Assembly: GCA_029261835.1 (NCBI GenBank)
Contig: JAJDAO010000098.1
Location: 1 to 49,040 of the forward strand
DNA length: 49,040 nt
Direction: 5' to 3'
Origin: Deltaproteobacteria bacterium
GTDB lineage: Bacteria; Myxococcota_A; UBA9160; UBA4427
The notes under the pieces: generated by a model
The model's input: only the letters and a program-made list of their open reading frames with translations
Told to the model about the DNA's origin: nothing
The model's database searches: none
Shown: piece after piece, positions 40,561 through 49,040 of the stretch
How the letters are laid out: every line of letters begins with the position of its first letter
Position numbering within the stretch: position 1 is the stretch's first letter
Position numbers and translations under genes: made by a program

Positions 40561-41343
40561 ATGAAATCCGTGACCACGACGGTCTTCCTGGCCCTGGTGA
40601 CGCTGCTGGTGAGTCTCGCGTCCCCCATTGCCCCCTGCCACGCATCGCTGGTCGACAACGGCGACAACACAGTGACCCAGACCCGCGCGGACGGCACGCG
40701 TCTCATGTGGCTCAGAGATGCCAATCAGGCCGCGACGACTGGCTACGCCGCCTACGGAACAGTCAGCCAGTACTGCGTCACACCCAATCCAGTCACCTGC
40801 TATGCCATCTCCCCGCAGGTCGGGATGAGCCACGCCAACTCCCTCGTCTGGGCCGACACGCTCGATTTCGCCGGCCACACGGACTGGCGAATGGCCAGTG
40901 CCCTCGACCCGGACGGCACCGGCCCCGTCGTCGGCCTCGTCGGTCAGGGGGCGACGGGCGAAATGCTCAACCTCGTGGCGACCGAGGGCATCTCGGTCAG
41001 CGCCCCCGGGCCCTTCAGCAACATGCAGCTGTCTTACTGGACCGGAAGCTCGGGAGTCGACGTCGATGACGGCATCTGGAACTTGCTGGCGGGCTCCAGC
41101 TCTCAGTCCATCTTGCAGCAGAAGCTCGTGGTCGTGGGACCGGACGCGTGGGTTGAGAGAAGGTTTGCCGCCTGGGCGGTGCGCGACCTTCCGCCCGTCG
41201 CCCAGCCAGCCGTTCCGGCCGTCTCGCCGCCGGGGCTGATGGTGCTCGCACTGCTTCTGGCTCTGGCCGGCACGGCGACGGTTGCGGGCCTTCGCGCAAA
41301 GACATCCGCAGCACCACTCGCGTCCACGCGGCATCGTGCGTAG
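40561..41343 (+). CDS. DUF1566-type surface protein with C-terminal sorting-like helix
   Basis: A 260-residue exported protein: signal peptide (TVFLALVTLLVSLASPIAPC), then a DUF1566/Lcl-like domain (SLVDNGDNTVTQTRADGTRL, MWLRDANQA, ANSLVWADTLDFAGHTDWRM, SALDPDGTGP). After a Pro-rich spacer comes a C-terminal PAVSPPGLMVLALLLALAG helix and a basic tail. This ending resembles the IPTL- or PEP-CTERM-type signals recognised by exosortases, though the motif is not a perfect match to either. Such proteins are processed and displayed or released at the outer surface. No exosortase is in the window. The ATG at 40561 has GAGGAGGGG nine bases upstream. Confidence 0.78.
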   Translation: MKSVTTTVFLALVTLLVSLASPIAPCHASLVDNGDNTVTQTRADGTRLMWLRDANQAATTGYAAYGTVSQYCVTPNPVTCYAISPQVGMSHANSLVWADTLDFAGHTDWRMASALDPDGTGPVVGLVGQGATGEMLNLVATEGISVSAPGPFSNMQLSYWTGSSGVDVDDGIWNLLAGSSSQSILQQKLVVVGPDAWVERRFAAWAVRDLPPVAQPAVPAVSPPGLMVLALLLALAGTATVAGLRAKTSAAPLASTRHRA

Positions 41344-41356
41344 AAGCCCCGCAGGC

Positions 41357-44300
41357 TCACGTATGTTCGATCGCGACCACGCGGCCGAGATCGAGCAGCA
41401 CCAGGCGTAGCCGGATAGCAGAGGCGGGCAGCCCCGTCTGTGCGGCGATCACGCGCCCGTAGATCTCGAGCTGCGGCCGGTAGTGCTCGACGCGGTCCGC
41501 CAGGTCGTGCTCGCTCAGGATGTCCGTCTTGTAGTCCAGCACCTCCGCCCAGACGACTTCACCGCCGCGCCGAGCGAGGACGAGTCGGTCGATGAAGCCA
41601 CTCCACAGCTGCTCCTCGCCGGCATCGTCCTGCAAGACCAGCGAGAAGGCATGCTCGCTCCGCACCTCGAGTGTGACGTCGGCGGGTGCGCCGCAGCCCT
41701 CTCGCGAGAGGGCTGCTCGTACAGGCCCCGCCTGCAATGCAGCCGTCAGAGCGTCCAGGGCCTCGCGCCGCCTCTCGGGGTCCGGCTCCAAAGAGGCGCC
41801 AATGTCGAGCGCGCGCGCCTCGTCCAGCTCGAAGTCCTCGATCCACTCCAGCGCCTCCAACCAACCGTGGATCAGGGTTCCGCGCCTGGCGCCACGCTTG
41901 TCACGCAATAGGGACTCCGCCCGGACGAGCCGGCCGCCCTCCTGTGCCGAGGGACTGCGGCGCGGGAGCGTGCGCGGACGAACGCCGGCAGCGAGGCCGA
42001 GAGAGGTGAGGGCGAGCCCGGCGTCTCCCCCCTCGCCCGAATCGTGCGCAAGATTCTCGGCCCAGCCCGCGCCCGACGCATTGCATGCATGCGACCAGAT
42101 GACGCCTGCCGCGTCGGCAGCGTGCAGCTCGTCTTCGGGCAGCGCGCCGCGCACGAAGTCCGCTACGCAGGGGATCTTCACCTTCTTGTCGGAGTCGCAC
42201 ACGGGCACGATCAACTCGAGGCGACGCCTCGCGCGCGTCATAGCGACGTAGAGGTTGCACAGCCCATCCTCGAACATGCGAGCCGTCGTCGCGTCGTAGA
42301 TGGCCTTCAGCCTCTCGTGCGCGACGAGGTAATCCTTCTTCGGCGACACCGAAACTGTTTCGATGAAGCCATCGGGGCGAGGCCGATCGACCAGCAGACC
42401 CGAGCGCTGTCCGACGAACCTCTTGTGCAGCTCGGGCAGGATCACCGCGTCGAACTCGAGCCCCTTGGCCCCGTGGATGGTCATCACCCTCACCCGTGCC
42501 CCACCGGGCGATTCGACGCGCTCGCTGCGAACGTGATCCACGAAGTCCGAGGGCCGCAGACCCGCTCGCGCATCGAACGCGAAGGCGAGCTCGGAGAGCT
42601 GATCGAAGCGCATCTTGTTCCAAGTCGACCAGCTGTCGTCAGCGCTGACGTGGCCCGCGATCTCGCCGCAGAACGCGCCGAGACCGTCGGCCACGAGCCG
42701 AGCCCGAACGTTCCGCGCCAGCGCACGTCGGCGCTCAGGGCTCGCATCCCGTGGAAAGTCGAGGTAGGCGCCCAAGCGCGAGCTGGCAACGTGAAAGGCG
42801 GCTGCACTGTCGCTGGGGTGGTCGGCCAGGTGGAGGAGCGAGATGAAGGCGAGTACGGCCTCCGAGTCCGTCAGCTCGTTGCCGCCCTCTCCGCTGGCGT
42901 CGATTCCGCTCTGGCGCAGGCGGTGAATGAGTCCGGCGATCTGTCTGCGCTCACGCATGAGAATGCCGATCGTGGCGCCCGGCGCTTGCGCCGCGATCAG
43001 GACCACGCGCTCGACGACGCGGGTAAGCAGCGGGTCGGCAGCGCCTTCCTCGTCATTTCGCGACCCGGCTTCAACCACGAACACGGACCCGGGCAGATCC
43101 CTCGCAGCGACGTGCCCATGGAAGTCGCCCGCCCAGCGCTGAGCCCCTGGCAGATAGGTCGCCACGTCTTCGTGCGCGAGAGCCGGGTTCCGCTGCAGGT
43201 GCGAGAAGACGCGGTTCACCGTATCGAGGACGACATGCGACGAGCGGTAGCTGGTGTGGATCTCCTCGGGCTCGAGACCGGGCAACAGGCTGGCAAGCCC
43301 GGCCAGCAGGCGTGGCTCGGCCTGGCGAAAACCGTAGATCGACTGCTTGACGTCGCCGACACAGAAGAATGTGCGCTCGCCCGTTCCATCCGCCACGATC
43401 TCGCTCGCGATCTTGTGCAGGATGCGCCACTGCAGGGGCGAGGTGTCCTGGAACTCGTCCAGAAGCAGGTGATCGATTCTGCTATCGAGCCGGAACCACA
43501 TGTCCAGCTCGCGGGCATCGATTGGCGTCTCCGATGCCGCGCGCGGCGACAGAGCCAAGGGCAGATCGTCGAAGCGGTACGACCCTCGGTCGAGCTTGAG
43601 GTCCGCGTAGGCGGATTCGAAGCGCTCCATCAGCGCGCGTGCCGCACGGTTACGCGCGCGAAGCGTCGCGAGGAACTCGCAGGCCGCGCGACGGACAATC
43701 GGGGCCAGCGCCTCGGCGAGCGGTTCCGGCATGGGCTTGCGCGAGTACACGCGTCCCGGTGTCAAGAACGCCTTGCCAAGACCCTTGCCGAGGATGCCGT
43801 TCCAGGCCTGCTCCTCGGTGGCCTTCACCAAATCATGCACTGCGTTGAGCCAGACCCGGTTGGGCTTGCCCTTGGCCGTCGTCGGAAGTTCCGCCTCACG
43901 AAGCGCTGCAAGCGCTACCGCAAGATCCTCATCCGACGGCCTCGCGCCGGGATCCACACGTTGCCATGCACGCGCCTCGCTCTCGAGAAATACCGGCCGC
44001 ATCTTGCCCGCGTAGTCGAGCATCTTCTGGTGGACGCCGCGACCGATGCCACCCGAGTCCAAGTCCCGCAGCAGCTCGATCGTATCCTCCTTGGGAGTCT
44101 CCTCGAGAACCTCCTCAATAGCCGCGGCCTGCAGTACCCGGTCTTCCGCCAGGCTCGAGACTCCCCAGTCGGGCGGAAGCTCCAAATCGAGGGCGAAGAG
44201 CCGCGCCAGCTGAACGAAGAACGAGTCGATGGTGCGCACCTGCAAGGTGTCGAAGCTACGCGTCAGTTTGCAGAGAAGAGCGTGGCAACACTCGGGTGTG

Positions 44301-44542
44301 AGGTCGGAATGGCCGAGCGCCTCGCTCAGCTCCTGAAACTGATCGCTGTTCTCCGTTGCCTCGACGAGCCTGGAGAGAACCCGGTCCAGGATCTCTCCCG
44401 CCGCCTTGCGCGTGAACGTCGTGGCGAGAATCCGCTCGGGTGCCACACCCGCAAGCAGCAAGCTCAGGAACTGATTGGTGAGCTGGTACGTCTTGCCGGA
44501 GCCCGCGGAAGCAAGGATGAGCCTGTGGCTGGGAAGGTTCAT
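41357..44542 (-). CDS. addA: AddA-like ATP-dependent helicase/nuclease
   Basis: A 1061-residue UvrD/RecB-family protein. Helicase motifs in order: Walker A ILASAGSGKTYQLTNQF, TTFTRKAAGEI (Ia), LLLDEFQDTSPLQW (II), CVGDVKQSIYGFRQAEP (III), TSYRSSHVVLDTVNRVF (IV), VRVMTIHGAKGLEFDAVILP (V) and NLYVAMTRARRRLELI (VI). The C-terminal nuclease has GTLIHGWLE and AEVLDYKTD, the RecB PD-(D/E)xK motifs. With the gene before it, which overlaps by ATGA, it forms an AddAB-like enzyme that processes double-strand breaks for RecA. AddB is normally encoded first, as here. It could also be a mycobacterial AdnAB-like relative. Confidence 0.9.
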   Translation of the reverse strand: MNLPSHRLILASAGSGKTYQLTNQFLSLLLAGVAPERILATTFTRKAAGEILDRVLSRLVEATENSDQFQELSEALGHSDLTPECCHALLCKLTRSFDTLQVRTIDSFFVQLARLFALDLELPPDWGVSSLAEDRVLQAAAIEEVLEETPKEDTIELLRDLDSGGIGRGVHQKMLDYAGKMRPVFLESEARAWQRVDPGARPSDEDLAVALAALREAELPTTAKGKPNRVWLNAVHDLVKATEEQAWNGILGKGLGKAFLTPGRVYSRKPMPEPLAEALAPIVRRAACEFLATLRARNRAARALMERFESAYADLKLDRGSYRFDDLPLALSPRAASETPIDARELDMWFRLDSRIDHLLLDEFQDTSPLQWRILHKIASEIVADGTGERTFFCVGDVKQSIYGFRQAEPRLLAGLASLLPGLEPEEIHTSYRSSHVVLDTVNRVFSHLQRNPALAHEDVATYLPGAQRWAGDFHGHVAARDLPGSVFVVEAGSRNDEEGAADPLLTRVVERVVLIAAQAPGATIGILMRERRQIAGLIHRLRQSGIDASGEGGNELTDSEAVLAFISLLHLADHPSDSAAAFHVASSRLGAYLDFPRDASPERRRALARNVRARLVADGLGAFCGEIAGHVSADDSWSTWNKMRFDQLSELAFAFDARAGLRPSDFVDHVRSERVESPGGARVRVMTIHGAKGLEFDAVILPELHKRFVGQRSGLLVDRPRPDGFIETVSVSPKKDYLVAHERLKAIYDATTARMFEDGLCNLYVAMTRARRRLELIVPVCDSDKKVKIPCVADFVRGALPEDELHAADAAGVIWSHACNASGAGWAENLAHDSGEGGDAGLALTSLGLAAGVRPRTLPRRSPSAQEGGRLVRAESLLRDKRGARRGTLIHGWLEALEWIEDFELDEARALDIGASLEPDPERRREALDALTAALQAGPVRAALSREGCGAPADVTLEVRSEHAFSLVLQDDAGEEQLWSGFIDRLVLARRGGEVVWAEVLDYKTDILSEHDLADRVEHYRPQLEIYGRVIAAQTGLPASAIRLRLVLLDLGRVVAIEHT

Positions 44543-47334
44543 GCTTGCGGGTCCCCGGCGATGACGCCGACTCCACCGATGGCGGCCAAGATCGGGTCGC
44601 CCGGCGTGAAGCCATCGTCGCTGAAGAACTCGCGCCGGCGAATCCGTCGCACGACGTCGCGAGCCACCTCGAGGGCACTCTCGACCCCCTCCGCGAAGGT
44701 CTCACCCTCGTCCTCGCCATGCGACCAGCGAGCGATGCCATCGAATCCGATCTCAGCGATGTCACGCGGCAGCGCGATGTAGCCGACTTCCGCGGGCTCT
44801 GCGTCGCCGAGCAGCTCGACCGCCAGGAAGCAATACAACGGAAGCTGCAGATCGATCCATTCCCCGTTGCGCCTGCGGTGCTGGCGGATCGGGCTACCGA
44901 CGGTCTCGCCGGTCTTGTAGTCCCAGATGGCCCACTCCTTCGTCTGCGGGTTGTAGTCGATTCGATCGATACGACCGGTGAGACGGATCGGGACCCCGTC
45001 CACCGGAAACACGACGTGGCCCGCCGCAGGCGCCCACTCTACCTCTCGGATCTGCCACCCGACCGCCCGCCGCTTCGCCTGCACGTCGGCGAAAGCGCCG
45101 AGGCGATACGCCAGCTGCTCGAGCTGCAGGCGCACGGCCGGCAGCGGATGCCGGCCGTAGCTTTCGGCGCCGAGCGCATTCAGTGTGTCGAGCAGGAACT
45201 GCCTGATCTTGGCCTCGTCGCACTCGTCCCGTGCCTGCTCGTCTTCCCCGAAGCGCTGCAGTACGCGGTGCGCGAGGCTTCCGAAGCGCATCGGATCCAG
45301 CTCGCGCGCGCGGTCGTCGAGGCTCTCCAGCTTCGCGATCTTCTCGAGGTAGAACTGGTACGGCGATGCCAGGTAGCGTGCGAACGCGGTGGCGGAAATC
45401 GACTCGAACTCCCCCTCCTGTTCCAAGCGCGGCAACTCACGCGCGGCCCGCACTGAAAGCGACACCGGCGAAGCCGCCCGCTGCGAGCCGCCGAGGAAGC
45501 GCTTCACACGCGGCACCACGTCGCAAGGCGCGCAGTGAAAGACGATTCGACTCGGCACCTGGGGATCGCCCGCGGCGCTGCGGCGCCCGGTGATGAAGAC
45601 CACCCGCTCACGCGAGCGCAGCAAGAGCTCGCTCGCGTAGAGGTCACGCGCGAGCCGCTTCTGATTGTCGACGATCCCGAGACTCTGACGAAGCCGGTTC
45701 GGCAGGTACGCGTCCCCGAGTACGGAATCGGGCACACGCCCATCCTCGAAGCCCGTGACGACGAGGGCGGGGGCGTCATCGAGCGCGAGCTCGAGCCAGC
45801 CGAGCATCTCGAGCGTCGGCTCGTCGCGCCGCGGGGCCAGCGGCGGAACCTCGTCGCCATCGACTGCCCGCAGCAAGAGCAAGATCCCCGCCGCGACATC
45901 GCTCACGGGAGCAAACGACGGCGGCAGACTCTCGATCTCGCTCAGCGCTTCGCCCAGCCGCGAAAGGCTCCCGATCAGCACGCGATCCGGCTCCTCCGCG
46001 GGGTCCAGCTCGCAGCCGCCGTAGACGCGCTGCAAGACCTTGCGCAGCCGCGGGACCAATGCGGCCAGCGAGCGCTCACCCTCTTCGAGCAGAGCCCCGA
46101 GTACGTCTCGAACCGCACGCCACACGCGCGCCATATCCGCGGCCAGGCGTCCGTCGCGTGGGTCGCGCGCGTCCGCCAGCCAGCGTCCGTCGACCCGCCG
46201 TGGCAGATGCGCGTTGTGGTATCGGTCCACGAGCTCCACGGGCTCGAGACTCGCATCGGTGTCGCAGAGCGCCGCCTCGAAATCGGGATGGCGCACCAGC
46301 TCCGCGAGATCGACAAAGCGACGGCGCGCTACGAAGCGCGCCACGGCGGCGAGCAACGCGGCGGGACGCGTGCGCGCCATGGGCGTCCCAGCCGCGTCCC
46401 GCACCGCGACACCGCACTCGCTCATCACGGATTGCAGGTACGGCGCCACCTCGCGGTCCGCCAACCCGATGCTGATGCTCTCGGCGGCGTAGATTCCGTC
46501 CCAGCCGGCGATCACGCGGGCTGACTGCCGCGCCTGGTCGGCCGGGCCGTCTACGACGAACCACTGCGACTCAGCCTCCAAGCTCGTTTCACGCGACTCC
46601 CACGCCTCGGGAATCAACGCGCCGTGCGCATCGAAGGAGTCCGCCCGCTCGCTGGGCGCAAAGACGAGCGCGGTGACCGGGACCGCGCACAGGTCCAGCG
46701 CACCGCGCAGCAACGCGTTCATCTCCGAGACACCGATCAGTACGACCTCGCGGACAGCGCGGGTCTGCTGCGATCGAATCGCACGCAGCCGGCCGAGGTG
46801 TGGATCGATGAAGCCGGCGTCCTCGATGAGATCGACCATGCGCGCCTGGGCGGCCGCGAGCGCCTGCCAGCGGCGCTGCTCACCATCGAGGGATGCAAGC
46901 ACGACGTTCTTCGCCACGTCGGCGAATTCCAGGCCCTCGGCCGCCACCTCGCCGAAGAGTCCTCTCACCTCTTCTGCAAGACGCATCCACCCCGCCAGAT
47001 CGTCCCGTCGCGGTGCGTGCGCAACGATTCGTGAGAGCATGCCGGTGTCGAGGCCGACCAGCGCCTCCTTCCACGCGAGCGTCCGCACCAAGCGACCGGC
47101 CGGGGTCCCCTTCACCGCGAGGAGCTCGTCACTGGCCAGTCCGGCGGTCACCACCTTGGGCGGCTGAAACCGGGGGCCAGACCAGCGGGCGATACGCTCC
47201 CCCAGAATGCGCCCACTGCGCGCACCGGGGAGTGCCACGAGCACGCGGTCCATGGCCGGTCCAAAGCGCTCGACGAGCCACGCCGCCGCGCGCTCGAGCG
47301 GCATCTCGTCCCAGCCCAAAAACTCCCGGTCCAT
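44539..47334 (-). CDS. addB: AddB-like double-strand break repair nuclease subunit
   Basis: A 931-residue partner of the AddA-like protein. The N-terminal and middle parts are a helicase-like fold without a working Walker A, as in AddB (VLVALPGARSGRILGERIAR). The C-terminal nuclease is intact: ATAFARYLASPYQFYLEKI, GSLAHRVLQRFG, and RLTGRIDRIDYNP with IWDYKTGE supplying the catalytic Asp and Lys. The Cys residues that hold a 4Fe-4S cluster in classical AddB are missing: the usual CP.....Y box reads ASPYQFYL, and no Cys triplet is near the end. The start follows GAGGTGAGGG. It overlaps addA by four bases. Confidence 0.85.
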   Translation of the reverse strand: MDREFLGWDEMPLERAAAWLVERFGPAMDRVLVALPGARSGRILGERIARWSGPRFQPPKVVTAGLASDELLAVKGTPAGRLVRTLAWKEALVGLDTGMLSRIVAHAPRRDDLAGWMRLAEEVRGLFGEVAAEGLEFADVAKNVVLASLDGEQRRWQALAAAQARMVDLIEDAGFIDPHLGRLRAIRSQQTRAVREVVLIGVSEMNALLRGALDLCAVPVTALVFAPSERADSFDAHGALIPEAWESRETSLEAESQWFVVDGPADQARQSARVIAGWDGIYAAESISIGLADREVAPYLQSVMSECGVAVRDAAGTPMARTRPAALLAAVARFVARRRFVDLAELVRHPDFEAALCDTDASLEPVELVDRYHNAHLPRRVDGRWLADARDPRDGRLAADMARVWRAVRDVLGALLEEGERSLAALVPRLRKVLQRVYGGCELDPAEEPDRVLIGSLSRLGEALSEIESLPPSFAPVSDVAAGILLLLRAVDGDEVPPLAPRRDEPTLEMLGWLELALDDAPALVVTGFEDGRVPDSVLGDAYLPNRLRQSLGIVDNQKRLARDLYASELLLRSRERVVFITGRRSAAGDPQVPSRIVFHCAPCDVVPRVKRFLGGSQRAASPVSLSVRAARELPRLEQEGEFESISATAFARYLASPYQFYLEKIAKLESLDDRARELDPMRFGSLAHRVLQRFGEDEQARDECDEAKIRQFLLDTLNALGAESYGRHPLPAVRLQLEQLAYRLGAFADVQAKRRAVGWQIREVEWAPAAGHVVFPVDGVPIRLTGRIDRIDYNPQTKEWAIWDYKTGETVGSPIRQHRRRNGEWIDLQLPLYCFLAVELLGDAEPAEVGYIALPRDIAEIGFDGIARWSHGEDEGETFAEGVESALEVARDVVRRIRRREFFSDDGFTPGDPILAAIGGVGVIAGDPQA

Positions 47335-47444
47335 CCCTCACCTCTGGAAACGCGTCCGCCGCGAAGTAATCTGGCGCGAGAATACTGGCCTCGGCAAGCC
47401 ACCCGGAATCGCCCAGTCGCCGCCACCTGCGGGCTCGAGCGAAC

Positions 47445-47473
47445 CGGTCGGCCGTGCTCTTGGGGGCCGACCG
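47445..47473. repeat. 9-bp perfect inverted repeat
   Basis: CGGTCGGCC and GGCCGACCG flank an 11-base spacer in the divergent 351-base gap 47335-47685. No T tract follows and both flanking genes point away, so a terminator is unlikely; an operator is possible. I see no gene elsewhere in this gap. Confidence 0.4.
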
Positions 47474-47685
47474 ACAAAATGATACAGGGCCATGACCGAT
47501 CCGGTCGCAGGTCGCATGCCGGCAGCCTGAAGAAGCGCGTCCCCACGCTCCTCAGCGGGGTGGTCGATCCTGCATCCGAATGGCGTGAGCTCGGTGTCGG
47601 CAATGAGCTTGGCGTGCCACGTGCGAAGAGGCGGGAGCAGAGCGCGCAGTAGGATCGCGGGCCGAGAGTGATATAGTCGGTGCTC

Positions 47686-48903
47686 ATGTCACGTGAAATC
47701 GAGCGCCGAGAGTTTCTTCAAGCCGGGGCTGCCGCGACATTGGGCCTCGGCGTGTTGGGGTTGCCCGAACCGGGCTGGACCGCACCCGAACGATCGCACG
47801 GGATCCAGAGCTACAAGGTGCTGGGACGAACCGGCTTGCGCGTCTCCGACATTTCTTTTGGCTCCTCGCGCACCACGGACCCCGCGCTCGCGCGCTACGC
47901 CTTCGAGCGCGGAGTCAATTTCTTCGACAGCGCTCAGAACTACAAGGACGGCCAGTCGGAGCGGGGCATCGGCGAAGCGTTGCAGGGTCATCGCGATGAG
48001 GTCTTCCTCACCTCCAAGGTGAAGTGCGGCGCGAAGACCACACGCGACGAGCTGATGAAGGCCTTGGACGGGAGCCTCCGCCGGCTTCGCACAGATCACA
48101 TCGACATCTACTTCAACCACGCCGTCAACGACATCGATCGGCTGCGCAACGAAGCATGGCCTGAGTTCGTCGAGCAGGCGAAGCGGCTGGGGAAGATCCG
48201 TTTCACCGGCGTTTCGGGTCACGCCGGACGACTGGTCGAATGCCTCGACTACGCGCTGGACCACGACCTGGCCGACGTGATCCTGTGTGGATACAACTTC
48301 GGCCAGGATCCGGCCTTCTACCAGCGCTTCATGAGTCGCCTCGACTGGGTGGCGGTGCAGAGCGACCTGCCACCGGTGCTCGAGAAGGCACACCGGAAGG
48401 GCGTTGGCGTGGTTGCGATGAAGACGCTGCGCGGCGCGAAGCTCAATGACATGCGACCCCATGAGAAAGGGGGAGCCACCTTCGCCCAGGCGGCCTTCCG
48501 CTGGACGCTTTCGAACCCGAACGTCGATGCGCTGGTCGTCTCGATGACGAGCCAAGAGCAGATCGACGAGTACGTGGCCGCCTCGAGCGGGCCGGCGCCG
48601 GCGGGCGCAGAGCTCGATCTGCTGGAGGAGTACCTGCTGGCAAACCGGGGCCACTACTGCGAACACGGCTGCCAGACCTGCCACGAGGCTTGTCCGAACG
48701 GCGTGGCGATCGGCGAGGTCCTGCGCACCCGCATGTACGCTGTCGACTACGGGGACCTCGCCTACGCGCGCGAGGACTACGCGCGGTTGGGCGCCGGCGC
48801 CTCGGCCTGTACGCGCTGCCGCGAGAAGGCCTGCCTTGGACGCTGCCCCGGCGGTCTGGCGGTCGGACGGCTCACGGAGTCGGCCCATCGGATGCTCGGC
48901 TAG
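47686..48903 (+). CDS. Tat-exported aldo/keto reductase with 4Fe-4S motifs
   Basis: A 405-residue protein with a twin-arginine signal (ERREFLQAGAAATLGLGVLG), an aldo/keto reductase barrel and a C-terminal ferredoxin-like tail. Barrel marks are VLGRTGLRVSDISFGSS, VNFFDSAQNYKDGQSERGIG with Asp and Tyr of the catalytic set, VFLTSKVKCG with Lys, and HIDIYFNHAV. The tail has CEHGCQTCHEACP and CTRCREKACLGRCP, enough Cys for two clusters. Family members (COG1453-like) transfer electrons between Fe-S centres and a carbonyl substrate; Tat export implies folding with its cofactors before transport. The ATG at 47686 lacks a ribosome binding site and sits eight bases after TATAGT. A GTG at 47680 is an alternative. 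Confidence 0.88.
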   Translation: MSREIERREFLQAGAAATLGLGVLGLPEPGWTAPERSHGIQSYKVLGRTGLRVSDISFGSSRTTDPALARYAFERGVNFFDSAQNYKDGQSERGIGEALQGHRDEVFLTSKVKCGAKTTRDELMKALDGSLRRLRTDHIDIYFNHAVNDIDRLRNEAWPEFVEQAKRLGKIRFTGVSGHAGRLVECLDYALDHDLADVILCGYNFGQDPAFYQRFMSRLDWVAVQSDLPPVLEKAHRKGVGVVAMKTLRGAKLNDMRPHEKGGATFAQAAFRWTLSNPNVDALVVSMTSQEQIDEYVAASSGPAPAGAELDLLEEYLLANRGHYCEHGCQTCHEACPNGVAIGEVLRTRMYAVDYGDLAYAREDYARLGAGASACTRCREKACLGRCPGGLAVGRLTESAHRMLG

Positions 48904-49040
48904 CCCGGATTATTCATGAAGGTTCGTAGCGAGGCCGTGCAGATGACGTTCTGGGGCGAGAAATCGGGGTTTGGCCACGGAGGCGTACTTGCAGTACGTC
49001 GAGTAGCCAAACTCCGATTTCTCGTTCCAGAACGAGCAGA
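48904..49040. repeat. start of a nested inverted-repeat element (MITE/REP-like)
   Basis: Immediately after the reductase stop codon a different kind of sequence begins (CCCGGATTATTCATGAAGG). It contains a long imperfect palindrome: CGTTCTGG (48947-48954) with CCAGAACG (49027-49034); an 18-base arm at 48958-48975 with 49006-49023, differing at one position; and an inner hairpin CGTACT-TGC-AGTACG (48984-48998). The fold would be one large cruciform of ~88 bases. The window ends before the element's right border. Size and symmetry suggest a non-autonomous mobile element or dispersed repeat; copies were not found elsewhere in this window. Confidence 0.6.

Noticed and set aside
42044..44782. 912-codon open frame on the plus strand opposite addA
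   Set aside because: It is the antisense of a clearly coding helicase gene with all motifs; long antisense frames are common at high GC and the translation has no protein-like domain.
47148..47687. 179-codon minus-strand frame spanning the addB start and the gap
   Set aside because: Mostly overlaps addB in another frame; Ser/Pro/Arg-rich, no start signal, no recognisable fold.
47689..48888. 399-codon minus-strand frame over the aldo/keto reductase
   Set aside because: Antisense of a gene with Tat signal, catalytic residues and Cys clusters.

Overview
The window is a GC-rich, gene-dense bacterial chromosome segment with about 40 protein genes and no tRNA, rRNA or CRISPR array that I can see. 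Most genes sit in tight operons joined by ATGA or TGATG stop/start overlaps. An MSHA-type pilus locus, an aa3-type oxidase operon, a selenocysteine-containing SelD, an F420-type LLM oxidoreductase and PEP-CTERM-like surface proteins together suggest a Gram-negative, aerobic member of the deltaproteobacterial lineages (Myxococcota, Desulfobacterota or Binatota-like). That placement is inference from gene content, not phylogeny.

Layout. (1) 1-9181, minus strand: an MSHA/type IV pilus-like or type II secretion-like operon running ATPase (mshE), platform protein (mshG), pseudopilin, mshI/J/K-like inner-membrane proteins, secretin (mshL), TPR protein and a second prepilin cut by the window edge. 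The ATPase carries the tandem c-di-GMP-binding MshEN motif. (2) 9508-13487: a Crp/Fnr regulator divergent from a hemerythrin-domain protein around a near-perfect Crp-type palindrome, then a SufR-like Fe-S regulator, a hotdog-fold protein and a PAS-GGEEF diguanylate cyclase. (3) 13679-19769, minus: an eight-gene cytochrome c oxidase operon (ctaC, ctaD, two subunit III paralogues, subunit IV, a small Cys-pair protein, ctaA, ctaB). Iron superoxide dismutase is divergent from it. (4) 20836-24142, minus: selD, an outer-membrane-lipoprotein-sorting-like gene and a degenerate NtrC-like regulator. selD is broken for an ORF finder because an in-frame TGA at codon 15 replaces the catalytic Cys; a bacterial SECIS-like hairpin follows it. 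(5) 24438-31238: mostly unknown or generic enzymes (a large helical protein coupled to an HD hydrolase, small conserved proteins, SDR, lipase-like hydrolase, GNAT).

(6) 31311-38825, minus, is the most exciting block. A PilZ-methyltransferase resembling the PhcB-type 3-hydroxy fatty-acid methyl ester synthase is followed by a cyclopropane/mycolic-type methyltransferase, an MMPL/RND exporter and a 926-residue six-TM kinase-receiver-kinase protein that looks like PhcS and PhcR fused into one chain. I read it as a candidate self-contained lipid-signal (quorum sensing) system: make, modify, export and sense, with a possible c-di-GMP gate on the synthase. (7) 39169-48903: LLM oxidoreductase, a DUF1566-type surface protein, an AddAB-like helicase-nuclease pair and a Tat-exported Fe-S aldo/keto reductase. 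The last 137 bases begin a large nested inverted repeat that looks like a dispersed mobile or REP-type element.

Two themes link the regions. c-di-GMP is probably made by the GGEEF protein and sensed by MshE and the PilZ-methyltransferase. Oxygen, NO and iron-sulfur sensing (Crp-type regulator, hemerythrin, SufR-like) lies next to the oxidase and SOD genes.
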